Source: Roseovarius sp. S88
Lineage (GTDB): Bacteria > Pseudomonadota > Alphaproteobacteria > Rhodobacterales > Rhodobacteraceae
Assembly: GCF_037023735.1 (NCBI RefSeq)
Contig: NZ_CP146069.1
Span: forward strand, 1,157,501 to 1,221,500
DNA length: 64,000 bases
Direction of reading: 5' to 3'
Of this stretch, positions 28,634 through 38,020 are shown one piece after another; position 1 is the first letter of the stretch; each line of letters starts with the position of its first letter. The notes under the pieces are model-generated. The model was not told where the DNA came from. It saw only the letters and a list, made by a program, of their open reading frames with translations, and made no database searches. Both the position numbers and the translations under genes were made by a program.

Positions 28634-29397
28634 TGTCTGACAATAAAGACAAACCGTTTTTCGTAGGCTACCTGACTGCTCCTGACGGATTGCGCAGTTT
28701 CCTCATCGGGATCGGCATTGGCTTGGTGTTGCTCATGGCAGGCGTGGGCCTTGGCATTGGGGCCACACAGGATGATCCCGGCAATGGCGCCTTTCGGGGC
28801 GACTATGGCCGCCAAACCGTAACTGGTGTGATGGAACTGACACCTTATCCCGTGGTGCGTGTCACCCAAGGCAGCGAACATGTCCCTGAGGGGCACACGC
28901 TCATGCTTTCGGCAGGCGGCAAACAAAGCCTGATGAACCGGGTGCGGGATTTGGACGGCGAGCTTGTCACGGTCTCCGGCACTATTCTGGACCGGGGCGA
29001 GTTGGACATGATGCAGGTGCGCGGCGGGCAGAATGGCATTGCGAGAGCGGAAGGCGACGCGCCGGAGATGGAAAGCGAAGACCTGGGGCGTTGGCGCATT
29101 GCAGGTGAGATTTGCGATGGAAAATGTCTGGCTGGGGCGATGCGCCCTGGCACAGGTATTGCGCATAAGGCTTGCGCCAACCTCTGTCTGATCGGAGATA
29201 TCCCACCGGTCTTCGTCAGCACGCAGCCCGTCGAGGGCAGTGAATTTCTGTTGGTCGTCGGCCCGGGTGGCACGATTTTCCCGAAATCCGCCTATGACCT
29301 TGTTGCGGCCTATATTTCGGTAGAGGGCAAGGTGGTGCGCCATGGTGATCTTCTGGTGTTCCATCTGGAGCCGGACACAGCGGAGCTGGTGCAATGA
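28633..29397 (+). CDS. Membrane-anchored protein with a CxxxC-H-CxxxC motif
   Basis: A 254-residue protein with one membrane helix (residues 21-44, SFLIGIGIGLVLLMAGVGLG) and two beta-rich segments that look like OB-type barrels (TVTGVMELTPYPVVRV, LVTVSGTILDRGELDMMQV; then LLVVGPGGTIFPKSAYDLVA, YISVEGKVV). Between them lies EICDGKC followed by HKACANLC (Cys161, Cys165, His178, Cys181, Cys185), a likely metal or cluster site. I do not know a name for it. ATG 28633 shares a base with the upstream stop. The domain is probably periplasmic. Confidence 0.72.
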   Translation: MSDNKDKPFFVGYLTAPDGLRSFLIGIGIGLVLLMAGVGLGIGATQDDPGNGAFRGDYGRQTVTGVMELTPYPVVRVTQGSEHVPEGHTLMLSAGGKQSLMNRVRDLDGELVTVSGTILDRGELDMMQVRGGQNGIARAEGDAPEMESEDLGRWRIAGEICDGKCLAGAMRPGTGIAHKACANLCLIGDIPPVFVSTQPVEGSEFLLVVGPGGTIFPKSAYDLVAAYISVEGKVVRHGDLLVFHLEPDTAELVQ

Positions 29398-29663
29398 TCC
29401 GGCGGCTGATCTGGACCGGAATTGCAGCCACCGCCGGTTTTGCCCTTCTCTACATTTCCCGCTTTTGGGTGTTTCAACTTTGGGGCCGTGAGGGGCTTTT
29501 CGGTATCGAGGCTCTACGCCCCCAGGGCGGATTGCTGGCGCGATGGCTGCGCGGCACGGATTTCGCTGATTTTGAACTGGTGATCTGGGTCGTGCTCAGC
29601 TTCCTGACCCTCACCATTCTGCAAAAACTCTATGACCTAACCAGTGGCGGGAGCCACGAGTGA
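29394..29663 (+). CDS. Small two-helix membrane protein of the Rieske operon
   Basis: An 89-residue protein with helices at about residues 5-22 (LIWTGIAATAGFALLYIS) and 62-78 (LVIWVVLSFLTLTILQK) joined by a loop with FWVFQLWGREGLFGIEALRP. It is not recognised. Overlaps of 4 bases on both sides place it firmly in the operon. It may be an accessory subunit of the membrane Rieske protein. Confidence 0.68.
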   Translation: MIRRLIWTGIAATAGFALLYISRFWVFQLWGREGLFGIEALRPQGGLLARWLRGTDFADFELVIWVVLSFLTLTILQKLYDLTSGGSHE

Positions 29664-29674
29664 AAGGAAAAGAC

Positions 29675-31654
29675 ATGGCCAATGAAGCACTTGACTGGAT
29701 TTCCGTGGGCTATGTCGAGGACTTGCCCGAAGGCCGCGTGAAAACTGTCACGGCACGCACCACCTCGATCTGTCTGGTGCATTTCGACGGACAATGGGCG
29801 GCGATGGACAACCGCTGCCCGCATCAGAATGGACCTCTTGGCGAAGGCTCCATCGAAAAAGGCGTGGATGACCAATGCTGGGTGCGCTGCCCCTGGCATG
29901 GCTGGGATTTTGATCCGCTGACCGGTAAACCTCCCGGCGGGCACGAAGACACCGGACAAAAGATGTTTCCGATTGACGTGCGTGATGGAGAGATTTTTGT
30001 AGGGTTGGAGCCGGAACCAGAGGCCCCGCGCACAATCAGTGACGCGATGGTCGAAACCTTTGTGAACTGGGGACTGAAGTCTGTTTTTGGCATGGTGGGG
30101 CATTCCAACCTTGGCCTCGCCGAAGCCATCCGGCTCAAGGTGGGCAGCAAAGATCTCAAATACTATGGCATCCGCCACGAAGGAGCCGCAGCTTTCGCCG
30201 CCTCTGCTTACGGCAAGCTCACGGGCATGCCCGCAGGGTGCCTGACCATTGCAGGTCCTGGAGCCACCAACCTTCTGACCGGAATGTGGGACGCCAAGGT
30301 GGATCGCGCCCCCGTGCTGGCGCTGACGGGGCAGGTGCAGACCCAGGTGCTTGGCCCCGGTGCATTTCAGGACATTGATCTGGCGTCTGCCTTTGCCGCT
30401 GTGTCCCGCTTTTCACAACCGGTCTTGGGCGGGGCCAACGCCGTTGAGTTGGCCGCACTGGCCTGCAAAAACGCCATCATCAATCAAGATGTCGCGCATC
30501 TCATCTTCCCCGATGACGTGCAAACCGTGCCCTCCGACAAGCCTGCAAGCCATCCCGAGGGCCGTATCAGCCGCGTGGATGTGACACCATCTGCATCCGA
30601 CCTTGACGCTGCAACGGACAAGATCAATGCCGCCAAACGGCCCATAATCATTGTCGGCCACGGTGCCTTTGATGCGCGCGAAAAAATCATTGCATTGGCT
30701 GAGAAACTTGGTGCGCCAGTGCTGACCACGTTCAAGGCCAAAGGCCTGATCCCCGATGATCATCCAAATGCCGCAGGCGTTCTGGGCCGGTCAGGCACGC
30801 CCATTGCCAGCTGGTTTATGAATGAAACTGATCTTATCATAGCTCTGGGCGCAAGCTTCTCAAATCATTCGGGAATTGAACCCTCCAAGTCGATCATTCA
30901 GGTCGACTATGACCGGATGCAATTGGGTAAATTTCACCCGGTTGACCTTCCCGTCTGGGGAGAGGTCGGTGTTTTTTGCGACTCCATGGCTATCCGCGTC
31001 AAACCGAACACCAAAGCCGTTGATCAGGTCAACGAACTGGCCGACCGCTGGCGCATCTGGCGGGATGAAAAGACCATGCGCCTGACAGAGGATCACGGCA
31101 CCGGCCTGCATTCCGCGGCGGTGTTCAAGGCGCTTTCGGAACTTGCACCTGATGACGCAATCTTTGCTGTGGATGTGGGCAACAACACCTATTCCTTTGG
31201 CCGCTATCTGGAAACCAAAGGCACACAACGCGTTCTTATGTCTGGCTATCTTGGCTCTATCGGCTTTGGTCTTCCCGCAGCATTGGGTGCCTGGGCCGCG
31301 GCGCAGGATTTTGACGCCCTCAAAGGGCGCAAGGTCATTTCGATTTCCGGCGATGGCGGCTTTGGTCAGTACCCGATGGAGTTCACCACAGCCGTGAAAT
31401 ACGGCATGAACATCACCCATCTTCTCCTGCATAACGGTCAGTTGGGCAAAATTTCCAAAGAACAACGCGCTGGGGAATGGCCGGTGTGGGAGACGGACTT
31501 GGTGAACCCGCCTTTTTCCGCCTTTGCACGGCTCTGCGGCGGTATCGGCGAAAAGGTCACCGAAGCCGATCAGATTGCACCAGTGCTCAAGGAGGCCCTG
31601 GCGGCTGACGGCCCGGCGTTGGTCGAATTCATGACAGATGCGGAGTTGGTTTAG
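29675..31654 (+). CDS. Rieske-fused thiamine-diphosphate enzyme (acetolactate-synthase-like)
   Basis: A 659-residue fusion, begun at ATG 29675 because AAAGGA lies 6 bases upstream; GTG 29660, overlapping the previous stop, is the alternative. Residues about 1-115 are a Rieske domain (RCPHQNGPLGEG and RCPWHGWDF). The rest is a three-domain ThDP enzyme: GIRHEGAAAFAASAYGKLTG with the cofactor-activating glutamate, PGATNLLTGMWDAKVDRAPV, a central Rossmann-like domain, and ISGDGGFGQYPMEF to HNGQLGKI as the ThDP/Mg motif. Such enzymes decarboxylate or carboligate 2-oxo acids. The fused cluster suggests that electrons are drawn off the intermediate, as in pyruvate:quinone oxidoreductases. The substrate is unknown. 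Confidence 0.86.
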   Translation: MANEALDWISVGYVEDLPEGRVKTVTARTTSICLVHFDGQWAAMDNRCPHQNGPLGEGSIEKGVDDQCWVRCPWHGWDFDPLTGKPPGGHEDTGQKMFPIDVRDGEIFVGLEPEPEAPRTISDAMVETFVNWGLKSVFGMVGHSNLGLAEAIRLKVGSKDLKYYGIRHEGAAAFAASAYGKLTGMPAGCLTIAGPGATNLLTGMWDAKVDRAPVLALTGQVQTQVLGPGAFQDIDLASAFAAVSRFSQPVLGGANAVELAALACKNAIINQDVAHLIFPDDVQTVPSDKPASHPEGRISRVDVTPSASDLDAATDKINAAKRPIIIVGHGAFDAREKIIALAEKLGAPVLTTFKAKGLIPDDHPNAAGVLGRSGTPIASWFMNETDLIIALGASFSNHSGIEPSKSIIQVDYDRMQLGKFHPVDLPVWGEVGVFCDSMAIRVKPNTKAVDQVNELADRWRIWRDEKTMRLTEDHGTGLHSAAVFKALSELAPDDAIFAVDVGNNTYSFGRYLETKGTQRVLMSGYLGSIGFGLPAALGAWAAAQDFDALKGRKVISISGDGGFGQYPMEFTTAVKYGMNITHLLLHNGQLGKISKEQRAGEWPVWETDLVNPPFSAFARLCGGIGEKVTEADQIAPVLKEALAADGPALVEFMTDAELV

Positions 31655-31838
31655 GCAGGAATAGTGTATTCTTCTCAGTGAATGCTGCCGCGCCTATGCG
31701 TGGTTATCCAAGAATTAATCATTGTAAACAAACCATAGCTGACCAAAGCCTGTCGCCCGCGATCTAGATAGCCATTGTCGCTCAAGCTGCGATGTGTCAG
31801 AACAAACCGCAAGTTGAATACGGTTCAGAGACCCACCA

Positions 31839-32492
31839 ATGACTGATTTCGCAACCCGCAGAACCATGATGGTTGATACTCAAATCCGGCCTTCGGATGT
31901 TACGAAGTTTCCTGTAATCGAGGCCATGCTGTCTGTCCCGCGCGAAGCGTTTGTCCCTGATGCGCTGCGCGAGGCGGCTTATGTCGGCGAAAACATTGAT
32001 CTGGGCGGCGGGCGCGTGATGCTGGAGCCCCGCACATTGGCCAAGCTTTTGGATGCGCTCGACATTCAGAATGATGAACTGGTGCTCGATCTCGGCGCAG
32101 GGCTTGGATATTCCTCCGCCGTCATCGCACGCATGGCCGAAGCTGTGATCGCGGTTGAAGATGACGAAACCCGCGCAACCGAGGCACAGACAATCCTATC
32201 AGACCAGGGGGCCGACAACGTTGTGCTCCACCATGGCGCACTGACCGAAGGCGCTGCAGAGCATGGGCCCTACGATGTGATCGTTGTCCAGGGCGCGGTT
32301 GAACAGGTGCCGCAATCGATCACAGATCAACTGAAAGAGGGTGGGCGCATTGGCTGCCTTTTTGCTGAACAGACTTTGGGTGCTGTTCGCATTGGCTACA
32401 AGATTGACGGAGACATCAACTGGCGGTTCGCGTTCAACGCAGGTGCGCCTGTCCTAGCAGGCTTTGAACGCCACGCCGCTTTCACCTTGTGA
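31839..32492 (+). CDS. pcm: Protein-L-isoaspartate O-methyltransferase family protein
   Basis: A 217-residue SAM-dependent methyltransferase: [20 protein letters not shown] at the N-terminus, [23 protein letters not shown] motif [19 protein letters not shown] and [20 protein letters not shown]. This is the short roseobacter type usually found before tolC. The role would be repair of isoaspartyl residues, though this branch is divergent from the E. coli enzyme. The tolC gene begins 26 bases downstream. Confidence 0.82.
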   Translation: MTDFATRRTMMVDTQIRPSDVTKFPVIEAMLSVPREAFVPDALREAAYVGENIDLGGGRVMLEPRTLAKLLDALDIQNDELVLDLGAGLGYSSAVIARMAEAVIAVEDDETRATEAQTILSDQGADNVVLHHGALTEGAAEHGPYDVIVVQGAVEQVPQSITDQLKEGGRIGCLFAEQTLGAVRIGYKIDGDINWRFAFNAGAPVLAGFERHAAFTL

Positions 32493-32518
32493 CAAAAGGT
32501 TCACACGGGAGGCAGAGC

Positions 32519-33928
32519 ATGCAACCAAGAATAAAAAACTGGCTTAGATCAGCCAGCATCGGCATCGCGATCACACTTTCAACCAGCGGATTGCTGCGGG
32601 CCGAAACCCTCGCGGAAACCCTGGTGAGCGCATATGAACACTCAGGGCTTTTGGATCAAAACCGCGCGCTCTTGCGTGCCGCGGATGAAGATGCCGCGCA
32701 GATATTGGCTGCTCTGCGTCCGATCATCAACTACAGCGCTGATATCACACGAACTTTTGGCCAAACGCGAAATGGTTTTGGGACCTCCGGTCTGTCGAAC
32801 CAGGACGTGAATGTCGGCATTTCCCTGGAACTTCTGTTGTTTGATGGCGGTCAGACACGTTTTCAACTTGAGTCAGCAAAAGAGACTGTGCTGGCAACCC
32901 GCGAGGCGCTGCGCAGTGTTGAGCAACAGGTTTTGCTGCGCGCAGTCGCGGCCTTTCAGGACGTGCGTCGGAACCAGGAATTTGTCGCCCTGCGGAACAA
33001 CAACCTGCAACTGCTGCGTCAGGAATTGCGCGCCGCCCAAGACCGCTTTGAAGTGGGCGAGGTGACGCGCACTGACGTGGCGCAAGCCGAAGCACGCCTT
33101 GCCGCCGCTCGCAGTGAATTTGCCGCAGCAGAAGGTGATCTGGCGCAGTCCATCGAAGAGTTCCGCGCAGCGGTTGGCCGTCGACCCGGTGCCCTGCAGC
33201 CGCCACGTCAATTGCCCAACCTGTCTGGTGATATTGACGCCTCGGCGCAGATCGCCGTGCGCAATCACCCGGATATTCTGCAGGCACAGCGCCAGGTTGC
33301 GGCTGCTGAGTTGAACGTCTCAGCGGCGGATGCAGCAACCAAACCACGGACAAGCCTTTTTGGTAATGTCGCGGCAGGCGAAGAAATCGGTGGTGATGAC
33401 TTCAGTCGAACTGGAAGCTTTGGCGTTCAGGTTACGGGGCCAATCTATCAAGGTGGTCGCATCAGCTCGCTCAAACGTCAGGCAATGGCACAGCGCGATG
33501 CCAGCCGTGGCAACCTGCACGAAGTGCGCCACCGCATTGTTCAGGATGTGGGAAATGCCTACGCGATCTTGCGTGCCGCACAGGCCCAGCGCCGCTCTAG
33601 CCGCGAACAGGTGCGCGCCGCGGACGTGGCATTTCGCGGGGTGCGTGAAGAGGCCGCACTCGGCGCGCGAACAACACTGGACGTGCTTGATGCCGAACAA
33701 GAACTGCTCGACGCGCGTGCCAACATGATTGCGGCAGAAGCCGATGTCGTGGTTGCCGCCTATTCCGTGCTGGCCTCTTTGGGGCAACTCACGGCCAAGG
33801 ATCTCAATCTCGATGTGCAGCTCTATGATCCGGCGGCGTACTACAATTTGGTCAAGGACGCTCCAGTGCCGATTAGCCCCCAAGGTCAAAAGCTCGATCG
33901 CGTGCTGCGAGCCTTGGGCAAAGAATAA
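32519..33928 (+). CDS. tolC: TolC family outer-membrane efflux/secretion protein
   Basis: ATG 32519 is supported by GGGAGG upstream; the GTG at 32489 is only an open-frame extension. The 469-residue protein has a signal peptide (SIGIAITLSTSGLLRA) and the twofold alpha-barrel repeat of TolC: EQQVLLRAVAAFQDVRRNQE and the matching second half RIVQDVGNAYAILRAAQAQR, and FEVGEVTRTDVAQAEARLAA versus LGARTTLDVLDAEQELLDAR. It forms the trimeric channel for type I secretion and multidrug efflux. It follows pcm in the same orientation. Confidence 0.93.
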   Translation: MQPRIKNWLRSASIGIAITLSTSGLLRAETLAETLVSAYEHSGLLDQNRALLRAADEDAAQILAALRPIINYSADITRTFGQTRNGFGTSGLSNQDVNVGISLELLLFDGGQTRFQLESAKETVLATREALRSVEQQVLLRAVAAFQDVRRNQEFVALRNNNLQLLRQELRAAQDRFEVGEVTRTDVAQAEARLAAARSEFAAAEGDLAQSIEEFRAAVGRRPGALQPPRQLPNLSGDIDASAQIAVRNHPDILQAQRQVAAAELNVSAADAATKPRTSLFGNVAAGEEIGGDDFSRTGSFGVQVTGPIYQGGRISSLKRQAMAQRDASRGNLHEVRHRIVQDVGNAYAILRAAQAQRRSSREQVRAADVAFRGVREEAALGARTTLDVLDAEQELLDARANMIAAEADVVVAAYSVLASLGQLTAKDLNLDVQLYDPAAYYNLVKDAPVPISPQGQKLDRVLRALGKE

Positions 33929-34004
33929 AATACGAAGGGTTTGGGTTATTGTGTGATTTTCCCGCTGGGGATACACTGCGCTCAGGCAAGATTGGTAATT
34001 GAGC

Positions 34005-35318
34005 ATGTCTGATCCCGTCTCTAATGCGGAAATCGAGGACGTTCTGTCCTCCATTCGTCGACTCGTATCTGTGAATCATCGAGGCGAAACGGGCCTTGGT
34101 GTCAAAGTCGAACCTCAGAGCCAAGTGTCCCATGACGATGACCAGGACATAGAAAACGATGCATCCCTGGACACCCAGATTGACCCGGCAGATACGCCGG
34201 ATGTCACCGTTTATGCGGAAGCCGAAGATGCGTCCGACAATGCCGCCAAGGGGCTTGAGCTTGGGACGACAGGTGTAAAGCTGGTTCTGACACCGTCCCT
34301 TCGCGTGAACGAAGAGGAACAGTCCGACGACACCGTTGATGAGCAGGCCACCCCTGCAGATCAACACGAATCAGATGCATCACACCTTGCAGAAGAGCAA
34401 GAAGACGCAGAGCATCAGGACGACGACTATGACGGCCATGAGTCGCTCGGAGAGGGCGATGACCCTCTGAAAGCACCTGAAGAAGGTTCAGATTTCGTTC
34501 GGCTGCGTCAAGAAGTTAAGACAAAGGCGTGGATGACCGACGACGTTGCCAGCGAGGCTGTTCCTGAAACGTCAGAGTCAGAGGACGAAACCTGGCCCGA
34601 GGACGCGTTGCAGGACGACGATTTGGATGCCGAGCTTGCTGCGACATCTCAGACCGAAGAGGCAGACGACTGGACAGAAGAAGACCTTCAGGACGACATG
34701 TCGGCACCCGAACCAGAGCCAGCCAAAGAGCCAGCCGCCAATGAGCTGGAGGCACGGATCGCCGAAGTAGAGGCCGCAGTGGCCGCGCGATCCGAACAAT
34801 GGGATCCAGACGCCGCAGAACAAGATGATTACGCCGGTGGACAAGTCGATCCTTTGCCCTGGGAAGATCACGGTGAAGACGAGGACGAGGTCGCGCCCGA
34901 GGATGAAGTCGAGGAAGTGAGCCCCGAAGACGTAGAGGCGATCGAAGAAGCGGTTGTTCTGGATGAAACGACCGAGCCTTCATCTGAGCCCCCTTCCGAA
35001 GACACTGTGCATGCACCTGTCGAAGAGCTCAGCCCCGACCCCCAACCTGAGCCGCTGAACCTTGCAGACGTGGCGCTGACGGACGATGTGACAGAGATTG
35101 TATCCGACGCTATCACCGAGAGTGCGGCAGAAGCGGCAGCAGACGCAGCTTGGTATTCCGAGGACATGGTCATTGACGAAAACACATTGCGCGATCTGGT
35201 CAGCGAGATTGTGCGTCAGGAATTGCAAGGGGCACTTGGCGAACGCATCACGCGCAACGTGCGCAAATTGGTGCGTCGCGAAATTCATCGGGCCATGATG
35301 GGGCAGGAATACGACTAG
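34005..35318 (+). CDS. Large acidic PopZ-like protein
   Basis: A 437-residue protein (ATG 34005; a TTG at 33999 is not preferred). It has three parts. A short N-terminal helix [17 protein letters not shown] matches the EEILASIRRIIS region of PopZ. About 340 residues of extremely acidic, low-complexity Glu/Asp/Pro/Ala sequence follow. A C-terminal block [20 protein letters not shown] then [15 protein letters not shown] aligns without gaps to the oligomerisation helices of Caulobacter PopZ as I remember them. PopZ anchors the chromosome and recruits proteins at cell poles; the linker here is several times longer than in Caulobacter (177 residues in total). The role is inferred. Its stop overlaps the convergent cobQ by 4 bases. 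Confidence 0.68.
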   Translation: MSDPVSNAEIEDVLSSIRRLVSVNHRGETGLGVKVEPQSQVSHDDDQDIENDASLDTQIDPADTPDVTVYAEAEDASDNAAKGLELGTTGVKLVLTPSLRVNEEEQSDDTVDEQATPADQHESDASHLAEEQEDAEHQDDDYDGHESLGEGDDPLKAPEEGSDFVRLRQEVKTKAWMTDDVASEAVPETSESEDETWPEDALQDDDLDAELAATSQTEEADDWTEEDLQDDMSAPEPEPAKEPAANELEARIAEVEAAVAARSEQWDPDAAEQDDYAGGQVDPLPWEDHGEDEDEVAPEDEVEEVSPEDVEAIEEAVVLDETTEPSSEPPSEDTVHAPVEELSPDPQPEPLNLADVALTDDVTEIVSDAITESAAEAAADAAWYSEDMVIDENTLRDLVSEIVRQELQGALGERITRNVRKLVRREIHRAMMGQEYD

Positions 35319-36775
35319 GTCCGCGTTTGCGGTGTTTCCGCCAAACTGAGCAACAAATCCAGGTTCATATGGGTCTCCAGATGGTTGGCCAGCGCATCGA
35401 GCGTGTTCTCGACCTGCTCGCCATATTGAAGATCAGATGCACCACCCAACTCCCGTAGATACGCAGCACGGAACGCGTCCGAGGCAAAAAGCCCATGCAG
35501 GTAACATCCCCGCACGCGACCATCCGAAGACGCTGCACCCTCTGTGCGATCTCCGACCTCCAGCCAGGCCCGTGCTGTGTCGGGACCAGTGGTTTTTCCA
35601 ATGTGAATCTCATAGCCCTTTACCATGTCACCTGTGGTCGAATATCTCGCGTCTGTCAGCGCCAGGCGTTTCTCCGGATGCATCACCGTTTTCACATCAA
35701 GAAAACCCAAGCCGCGAACCGCGCCGGGCGGTCCTTCAATGCCCTCTGGGTCAGCAATCTCCTGACCTAACATCTGATACCCGCCGCAAATGCCCAGAAC
35801 ATGCCCGCCGCGCCGAATATGCGCCTTAAGGTCCACATCCCACCCGTTGGCGCGAAAATCCGCAAGATCGCCAATGGTGGATTTGCTGCCGGGTATGAGC
35901 ACAAGATCTGCATCTCCCGGCAAGGCGCGCCCCGGCTCAACGATTTCGACACTGACGCTTGGTTCAGAGGAAAGCGGGTCAAGGTCATCGAAATTGGCAA
36001 TCCGGCTCAGCCTTGGCACAACCACCCGCAGCGCTCCGCCGGTCGAAGACCGGATATCCATCACATCCTCGGCAGGGAGCCGCCACGCATCCGCAAACCA
36101 TGGGATTACGCCAAGCGAAGGCCAACCGGTCCGCGCGGCAATCTCACTCAGACCCTCGTCAAATAGCCGGACATCCCCCCGGAACTTGTTGACCGCAAAT
36201 GCTTTGATCCGATCCGCGTCTTCTTCGGGCAAAATAACCTGTGTGCCCACAAGCTGGGCAATGACACCGCCCCGGTCAATGTCACCTACCAGCACAACAG
36301 GCACGCCAGCGGCCTCAGCAAACCCCATATTGGCAACGTCCCCGGCGCGCAGGTTGATCTCAGCCGGACTGCCGGCCCCCTCCACCAGAACAAGATCAGC
36401 CGTGTCGCAAAGCCGCGTGAAACTCTCCAGAACTGGCGGCAGCAGCTTGGGTTTCACCTTGGCATAGTCACGCGCGCGCAAAGTATCGAAACGCTGACCC
36501 TGGACCACCACCTGCGCGCCGATCTCTGACTCAGGTTTCAGCAAAACGGGGTTCATATCCGTATGCGCATCCCGCCCACAGGCCCACGCCTGCAAAGCCT
36601 GCGCACGCCCGATCTCACCGCCATCCACGGTCACAGCGGCATTGTTGGACATGTTCTGCGGTTTGAACGGGGCCACTGACAGACCGCGGCGTGTATATGC
36701 GCGCGCCAGCCCAGCCACGACCATCGACTTGCCGACGTTTGAGCCTGCCCCCTGAATCATGATGGACTGTGCCAT
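35315..36775 (-). CDS. cobQ: Cobyric acid synthase
   Basis: A 486-residue amidotransferase of adenosylcobalamin synthesis. The N-terminal dethiobiotin-synthetase-like P-loop is [19 protein letters not shown], with [20 protein letters not shown] and [14 protein letters not shown]. The C-terminal class I glutaminase has [16 protein letters not shown] (Cys) and [15 protein letters not shown] (His). It amidates the side chains of adenosylcobyrinic diamide using glutamine. No other cobalamin genes are adjacent. Confidence 0.96.
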   Translation of the reverse strand: MAQSIMIQGAGSNVGKSMVVAGLARAYTRRGLSVAPFKPQNMSNNAAVTVDGGEIGRAQALQAWACGRDAHTDMNPVLLKPESEIGAQVVVQGQRFDTLRARDYAKVKPKLLPPVLESFTRLCDTADLVLVEGAGSPAEINLRAGDVANMGFAEAAGVPVVLVGDIDRGGVIAQLVGTQVILPEEDADRIKAFAVNKFRGDVRLFDEGLSEIAARTGWPSLGVIPWFADAWRLPAEDVMDIRSSTGGALRVVVPRLSRIANFDDLDPLSSEPSVSVEIVEPGRALPGDADLVLIPGSKSTIGDLADFRANGWDVDLKAHIRRGGHVLGICGGYQMLGQEIADPEGIEGPPGAVRGLGFLDVKTVMHPEKRLALTDARYSTTGDMVKGYEIHIGKTTGPDTARAWLEVGDRTEGAASSDGRVRGCYLHGLFASDAFRAAYLRELGGASDLQYGEQVENTLDALANHLETHMNLDLLLSLAETPQTRT

Positions 36776-36833
36776 GGCCTGACCTCATAGTACCCGCGTA
36801 ACAGGTATAACTCGTGCCACATCTTGGAAAGCC

Positions 36834-37418
36834 ATGAACACGCCCGCCCATGTGATTTTTGCGACTGCGGCCTTTGCACGCCCCTATGATCGAAAGCGCA
36901 CTTTTGCGGCTATGGCCGGGGCTTTGGCACCGGATCTGTCGCTCTATCTGATGGCCGCGACTTCGCTGTATGTTCTCGGGCTTAGCCCCAACTATGTTTT
37001 CAACACGCTCTATTTTTCGGATGCCTGGCAGCAGGTGTTCAAGGTCGACAATTCTTTCCTTGTTTGGGGTGCGGGGTTTGCCTTGGCTTGGTGGTATCAA
37101 GCGCGCAATGGCATGGTCTTTGCCGCCTCCGGGCTTATGCATCTGGCGCTGGATTTCCCATTGCACCACGATGATGGACGCCCGCATTTCTGGCCCATCA
37201 GCGACTGGGTCTTTCAAAGCCCCATCAGCTATTGGGACCGCGCACATCACGCCACCATCGTGGGTCCGATTGAAATGGCGCTTTCTGCGCTTTTCTGCGT
37301 GATCCTGATGCTGCGCTTCTCCAGCCTGCGATCTCGCCTGTTGATCGGAGCGCTGGCTGTGCTGCAACTATTCCCGGTCTTTATCTGGATGTTTATCTTC
37401 GCCAGTGATGCGGTCTGA
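36834..37418 (+). CDS. Predicted membrane-bound metal-dependent hydrolase-like protein
   Basis: A 194-residue protein with four or five hydrophobic helices and conserved polar motifs MNTPAHVIFATAAFA, AGALAPDLSLYLMA and GLMHLALDFPLHHDDGRPHFWPISDW. The spaced His/Asp residues in a membrane setting resemble the YdjM/DUF457 group of putative metal-dependent hydrolases. The activity is unproven. It is divergent from cobQ (58 bases) and is probably not related to it. Confidence 0.65.
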   Translation: MNTPAHVIFATAAFARPYDRKRTFAAMAGALAPDLSLYLMAATSLYVLGLSPNYVFNTLYFSDAWQQVFKVDNSFLVWGAGFALAWWYQARNGMVFAASGLMHLALDFPLHHDDGRPHFWPISDWVFQSPISYWDRAHHATIVGPIEMALSALFCVILMLRFSSLRSRLLIGALAVLQLFPVFIWMFIFASDAV

Positions 37419-37425
37419 ACCAAGC

Positions 37426-37457
37426 AAAAAGCCCTGCCAGAACTGACAGGGCCTTTT
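37426..37457. terminator. Bidirectional intrinsic terminator
   Basis: A stem of GCCCTGCCAG (37431-37440) and CTGACAGGGC (37443-37452), with one mismatch, is flanked by AAAAA before and TTTT after. It lies between the convergent membrane-protein gene and the 106-residue hypothetical gene. Confidence 0.8.
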
Positions 37458-37481
37458 GAGCAGCAAATTGATCGGAAAAGC

Positions 37482-37802
37482 CTACGCAGCTTCTGCCTGT
37501 GCAGCCGCATTGCGGCGTTCGCTCTCTTCACGAGACAGCGCGACAGACGTACGGACACCCTTGGAGACGAACTCCATCAGGCCGGAGACCACGCGCTCAT
37601 TGGGGTCGATCCCCGCGCATGACAAAACCTCCCGTCCGTCGCGCGACCGCGCCCAACGAGCGATCTGTTCCGGGCCATTGCCGTACTTCTTGTCGTCTGC
37701 AATGGCATCGTCCAGCGCAGCCAACACCACGGCTGCAAAGAGTTTACGGGCGCGATTGCCTTGTTCGGCATTGAACGCGGAGCCGTCAACGAAATCTCTC
37801 AT
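37482..37802 (-). CDS. Conserved hypothetical protein (probably DUF6280)
   Basis: A 106-residue soluble protein, MRDFVDGSAFNAEQGNRARK, then LFAAVVLAALDDAIADDKKY and RWARSRDGREVLSCAGIDPN. It resembles a short protein I recall from many roseobacters, annotated as DUF6280. No catalytic or DNA-binding motif is obvious. It ends in an Ala-rich tail. It is transcribed away from efp and ends at the shared terminator. Confidence 0.65.
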   Translation of the reverse strand: MRDFVDGSAFNAEQGNRARKLFAAVVLAALDDAIADDKKYGNGPEQIARWARSRDGREVLSCAGIDPNERVVSGLMEFVSKGVRTSVALSREESERRNAAAQAEAA

Positions 37803-37895
37803 GTTTCGTCCTTGTTTTTCTTTATTATTGTCTTTTCGGCGTAGCGACGTTTATGGCGGGTTTTCTTCGATTCGGATAGCCCCTGAATGCATAAC

Positions 37896-37918
37896 AGCCA
37901 TGCATTTTTCGCATGGCT
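37896..37918. other. Hairpin in the region upstream of efp
   Basis: AGCCATGC (37896-37903) and GCATGGCT (37911-37918) form a perfect 8-base stem with a 7-base loop, about 100 bases before the efp start. The 218-base region between the hypothetical gene and efp holds no other feature I can support. The hairpin may lie in the efp leader or may end transcripts coming from upstream. Confidence 0.35.
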
Positions 37919-38020
37919 TTCTGCAGGTGCAGCACGATATCTCGTCGTCTTGCCACCTGTCGCACAGCTAGATATAGGGAGGATCAAATATCGATCAACC
38001 TTTTGTCATGGTTTTGCCCG

